Origin: DASRCB01 sp035653295
GTDB taxonomy: Bacteria > Acidobacteriota > Terriglobia > Bryobacterales > Bryobacteraceae
DNA length: 14,725 bases
Reading direction: 5' to 3'
NCBI GenBank assembly: GCA_035653295.1
Contig: DASRCB010000183.1
Coordinates: 1-14,725, forward strand
Below, piece by piece: positions 13,134 to 14,725 of this stretch. The notes under the pieces were generated by a model. That model did not search any database. It was not told the origin of the DNA and worked only from the letters and a program-made list of their open reading frames with translations. The position numbers were made by a program, and so were the translations under genes. The stretch's first letter is position 1. Each line of letters starts with the position of its first letter.

Positions 13134-14132
13134 ATGGACCGGGTGCTGATTTTCATGGTGTTGCTTTCGACGGGTGTCGCTGCCGCGCAGGTTTCAATTA
13201 GTGCCCAACGGATGAGCGATACACCGGTGTTGAAACCTGGCTCGCAGCCGTGGATGTCCGCGGGCGTGTTCAATCCGGCCGCGGCTATCGTCAACGGCCG
13301 AACCATCCTGCTGTTTCGCGCCCAGGACGCGCACGGCACGTCGCGTATCGGCTACGCCGAATCCGCCGACGGACAGCACTTCACTGTCGCGCCCCAACCG
13401 GTGCTGTCTCCCGAAACCGCTTATGAAAAGGACGGCGGCGTGGAAGACCCCCGCCTCGTGCGCATCGGAGATCTCTGGTACCTCACCTACACCGGGTACA
13501 ACACCCGGGACGCGCAGCTTTGCCTGGCAACCTCGAAAGATCTGAAGCACTGGGATCGCAGGGGCGTGATCCTGCCCGCGTACAAAGGCTCGTGGAACGA
13601 GAAGTGGACCAAGTCGGGCGCCATAGTGCCGCGGCAGATCGACGGCAAGTGGTGGATGTACTACCTCGGCACGAAGCATGACTCCGATGGCCAGGATCGC
13701 GATTACATGGGCCTCGCCAATTCCACAGACCTGCTGCACTGGTCGGACGCAACGAGCAAACCCGTGCTCGACCGCCGCCCCGGCGCGTTCGACTCGCGCG
13801 TGATGGAGCCCGGTCCCCCGCCGATCATGACCGGTGCAGGCATCCTGCTGCTGTATAACGGTGCGGATGACAAGCTTGTTTACGGTCCGGGCTGGGTGCT
13901 GTTCGATGCCAGGGACCCACGCCGCGTTCTGGAGCGCGCCGACAAGCCGTTCATCCTCCCGACGCTCGAATGGGAGCGGGTCGGCCAGGTGCCGAATGTT
14001 ATCTTCCTGGAAGGAATCGCAGGGATGTCCGCCGCCCATTTAGGAGTTGCGACCCAATTCGGCGCCACCGGCTATTACGGAGGCGCCGACAAATACATTG
14101 GCGCCATGAATATCGGCTTCAGCGTCCACTAA
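13134..14132 (+). CDS. Exported GH130-family glycosidase/phosphorylase
   Basis: A 332-residue protein with a signal peptide (1-18, ending VAAA). It looks like a five-bladed beta-propeller of glycoside hydrolase family 130, which acts mostly on beta-mannosides by phosphorolysis or hydrolysis. Family-like motifs include the FNPAA segment at 46-50, the KDGGVEDPRLV segment at 99-109 with the likely catalytic D105, a SKDLKHW blade at 134-140 echoed by NSTDLLHW at 196-203, and MEPGPPPIM at 224-232. Most phosphorylases of this family are cytoplasmic. Export favours a hydrolase or a distant relative acting on an extracellular glycan, which is an inference. The ATG at 13134 has only a weak GGA upstream and a likely short leader. 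The next gene begins two bases after its stop. Confidence 0.78.
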   Translation: MDRVLIFMVLLSTGVAAAQVSISAQRMSDTPVLKPGSQPWMSAGVFNPAAAIVNGRTILLFRAQDAHGTSRIGYAESADGQHFTVAPQPVLSPETAYEKDGGVEDPRLVRIGDLWYLTYTGYNTRDAQLCLATSKDLKHWDRRGVILPAYKGSWNEKWTKSGAIVPRQIDGKWWMYYLGTKHDSDGQDRDYMGLANSTDLLHWSDATSKPVLDRRPGAFDSRVMEPGPPPIMTGAGILLLYNGADDKLVYGPGWVLFDARDPRRVLERADKPFILPTLEWERVGQVPNVIFLEGIAGMSAAHLGVATQFGATGYYGGADKYIGAMNIGFSVH

Positions 14133-14134
14133 CT

Positions 14135-14725
14135 ATGCGCTGGACACCCGGAGGAATGAGCAGTGACATCGACGACGAGCGGGACTCGAGCGGCGGCGGA
14201 GGATTCGGCTTCGGCGGCTACGGCCCCCACCTCGGCATCGGCGGGACCATCATCCTCCTGGTCCTGAGCCTGATCTTCCGAACCAATCTCTTCCGCTTCG
14301 TCACCGGCGGGCCGGCGGCCACAACCACGCGCTCGGCCTATCGCTCCACGCCGGCCGCCAACGACCGCGAGGCGCAGTTCGTCTCCTTCGTCCTGGATGA
14401 CGTGCAGAAAACGTGGGACCGCCTGCTGCCTGACCAGACCGGCGTGCCTTATCATCACGCCAAGCTGGTCCTGTACCGCGACTCGTACCCCTCAGCCTGC
14501 GGCATGGCGCAGACCGCCACCGGCCCGTTCTACTGCCCCGCCGACGAAAAGGTCTACCTCGACCTCGGTTTCTATGATGAACTGCGAGAGCGTTTCGGGG
14601 CGCCTGGCGAGTTCGCACAGGCTTACGTCATCGCCCACGAGATCGGCCATCATGTGCAGAAGCTCCTGGGCATCGAAGGCAAGGTGCAGCGGCTCCGTCA
14701 GCAGGATCCGGAGGAGGCGAACCCG
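14135..14725 (+). CDS. ypfJ: YpfJ-family neutral zinc metallopeptidase, 3' end cut by window edge
   Basis: The 197 visible codons start MRWTPGGMSSDIDDERDSSG, close to the MRW...D...DRR start common in this family, then a Gly-rich stretch (20-37) and one membrane segment (about 35-48, IGGTIILLVLSLIF). A soluble domain follows, with the zinc motif HEIGHH at 168-173 (H168, E169, H172). The Cys residues at 122 and 134 (ACGMAQTATGPFYC) and the segment FYCPADEKVYLDLGFYDEL are also family features. Family members are about 280-300 residues, so roughly the last third is missing. The peptidase would be anchored in the inner membrane with its domain outside; its substrates are not established. The ATG at 14135 is preferred over the ATG at 14156, whose GGAGG is only one base away. 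Confidence 0.9.
   Translation, partial: MRWTPGGMSSDIDDERDSSGGGGFGFGGYGPHLGIGGTIILLVLSLIFRTNLFRFVTGGPAATTTRSAYRSTPAANDREAQFVSFVLDDVQKTWDRLLPDQTGVPYHHAKLVLYRDSYPSACGMAQTATGPFYCPADEKVYLDLGFYDELRERFGAPGEFAQAYVIAHEIGHHVQKLLGIEGKVQRLRQQDPEEANP

Noticed and set aside
12374..13201. Plus-strand open frame of 275 codons opposite the duplicated exported protein
   Set aside because: The minus-strand gene has a signal peptide and internal repeats, while this frame is His/Arg-rich and runs past the start of the next gene.

Overview
The window is GC-rich, densely packed bacterial DNA from a diderm organism: it encodes the outer-membrane assembly protein BamA, an OmpH/Skp chaperone and several proteins with signal peptides. 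The gene content and style resemble Acidobacteriota of the Solibacter/Bryobacter type. That placement is an inference from general likeness, not from a marker gene. Both ends cut through genes. I see no rRNA, tRNA, CRISPR array, insertion sequence or phage gene.

Left part (1-3363): lutB (cut by the window edge) and lutA lie on the minus strand with a 4-base ATGA overlap and form an L-lactate oxidation operon. A divergent aldose 1-epimerase-family gene lies on the plus strand. It converges on ompH/skp. Middle (2680-6348): bamA followed by ompH/skp on the minus strand, the classic outer-membrane biogenesis pair, with a 51-base gap. bamA appears to use a TTG start. Its leader holds a Shine-Dalgarno sequence, a perfect 7-bp hairpin and a -10-like box.

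Centre (6671-11679): a tight plus-strand operon of five genes: a class III PLP aminotransferase, an exported helical-repeat protein of unknown function, a type III polyketide synthase with an intact Cys-His-Asn triad, an FAD-dependent oxidoreductase, and an exported YceI-family lipocalin-like protein. Four of the five junctions or starts are defined by stop/start overlaps or a short gap: 8047-8050, 9965 and 11056-11059 overlap, and the synthase follows a 56-base gap. The synthase and flavoenzyme pair recalls bacterial alkylresorcinol/alkylquinone loci. The aminotransferase and the lipid-binding YceI protein are unusual partners. I infer a pathway for a polyketide lipid, possibly aminated or quinone-like, with periplasmic handling. 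This is the most interesting region.

Right part (11663-14725): a minus-strand exported protein of unknown function with an internal duplication overlaps the YceI gene tail-to-tail by 17 bases. Divergent from it, and sharing a very short promoter region, is an exported GH130-family glycosidase/phosphorylase gene. Two bases after that gene begins a YpfJ-family zinc metallopeptidase gene, which runs off the right end.
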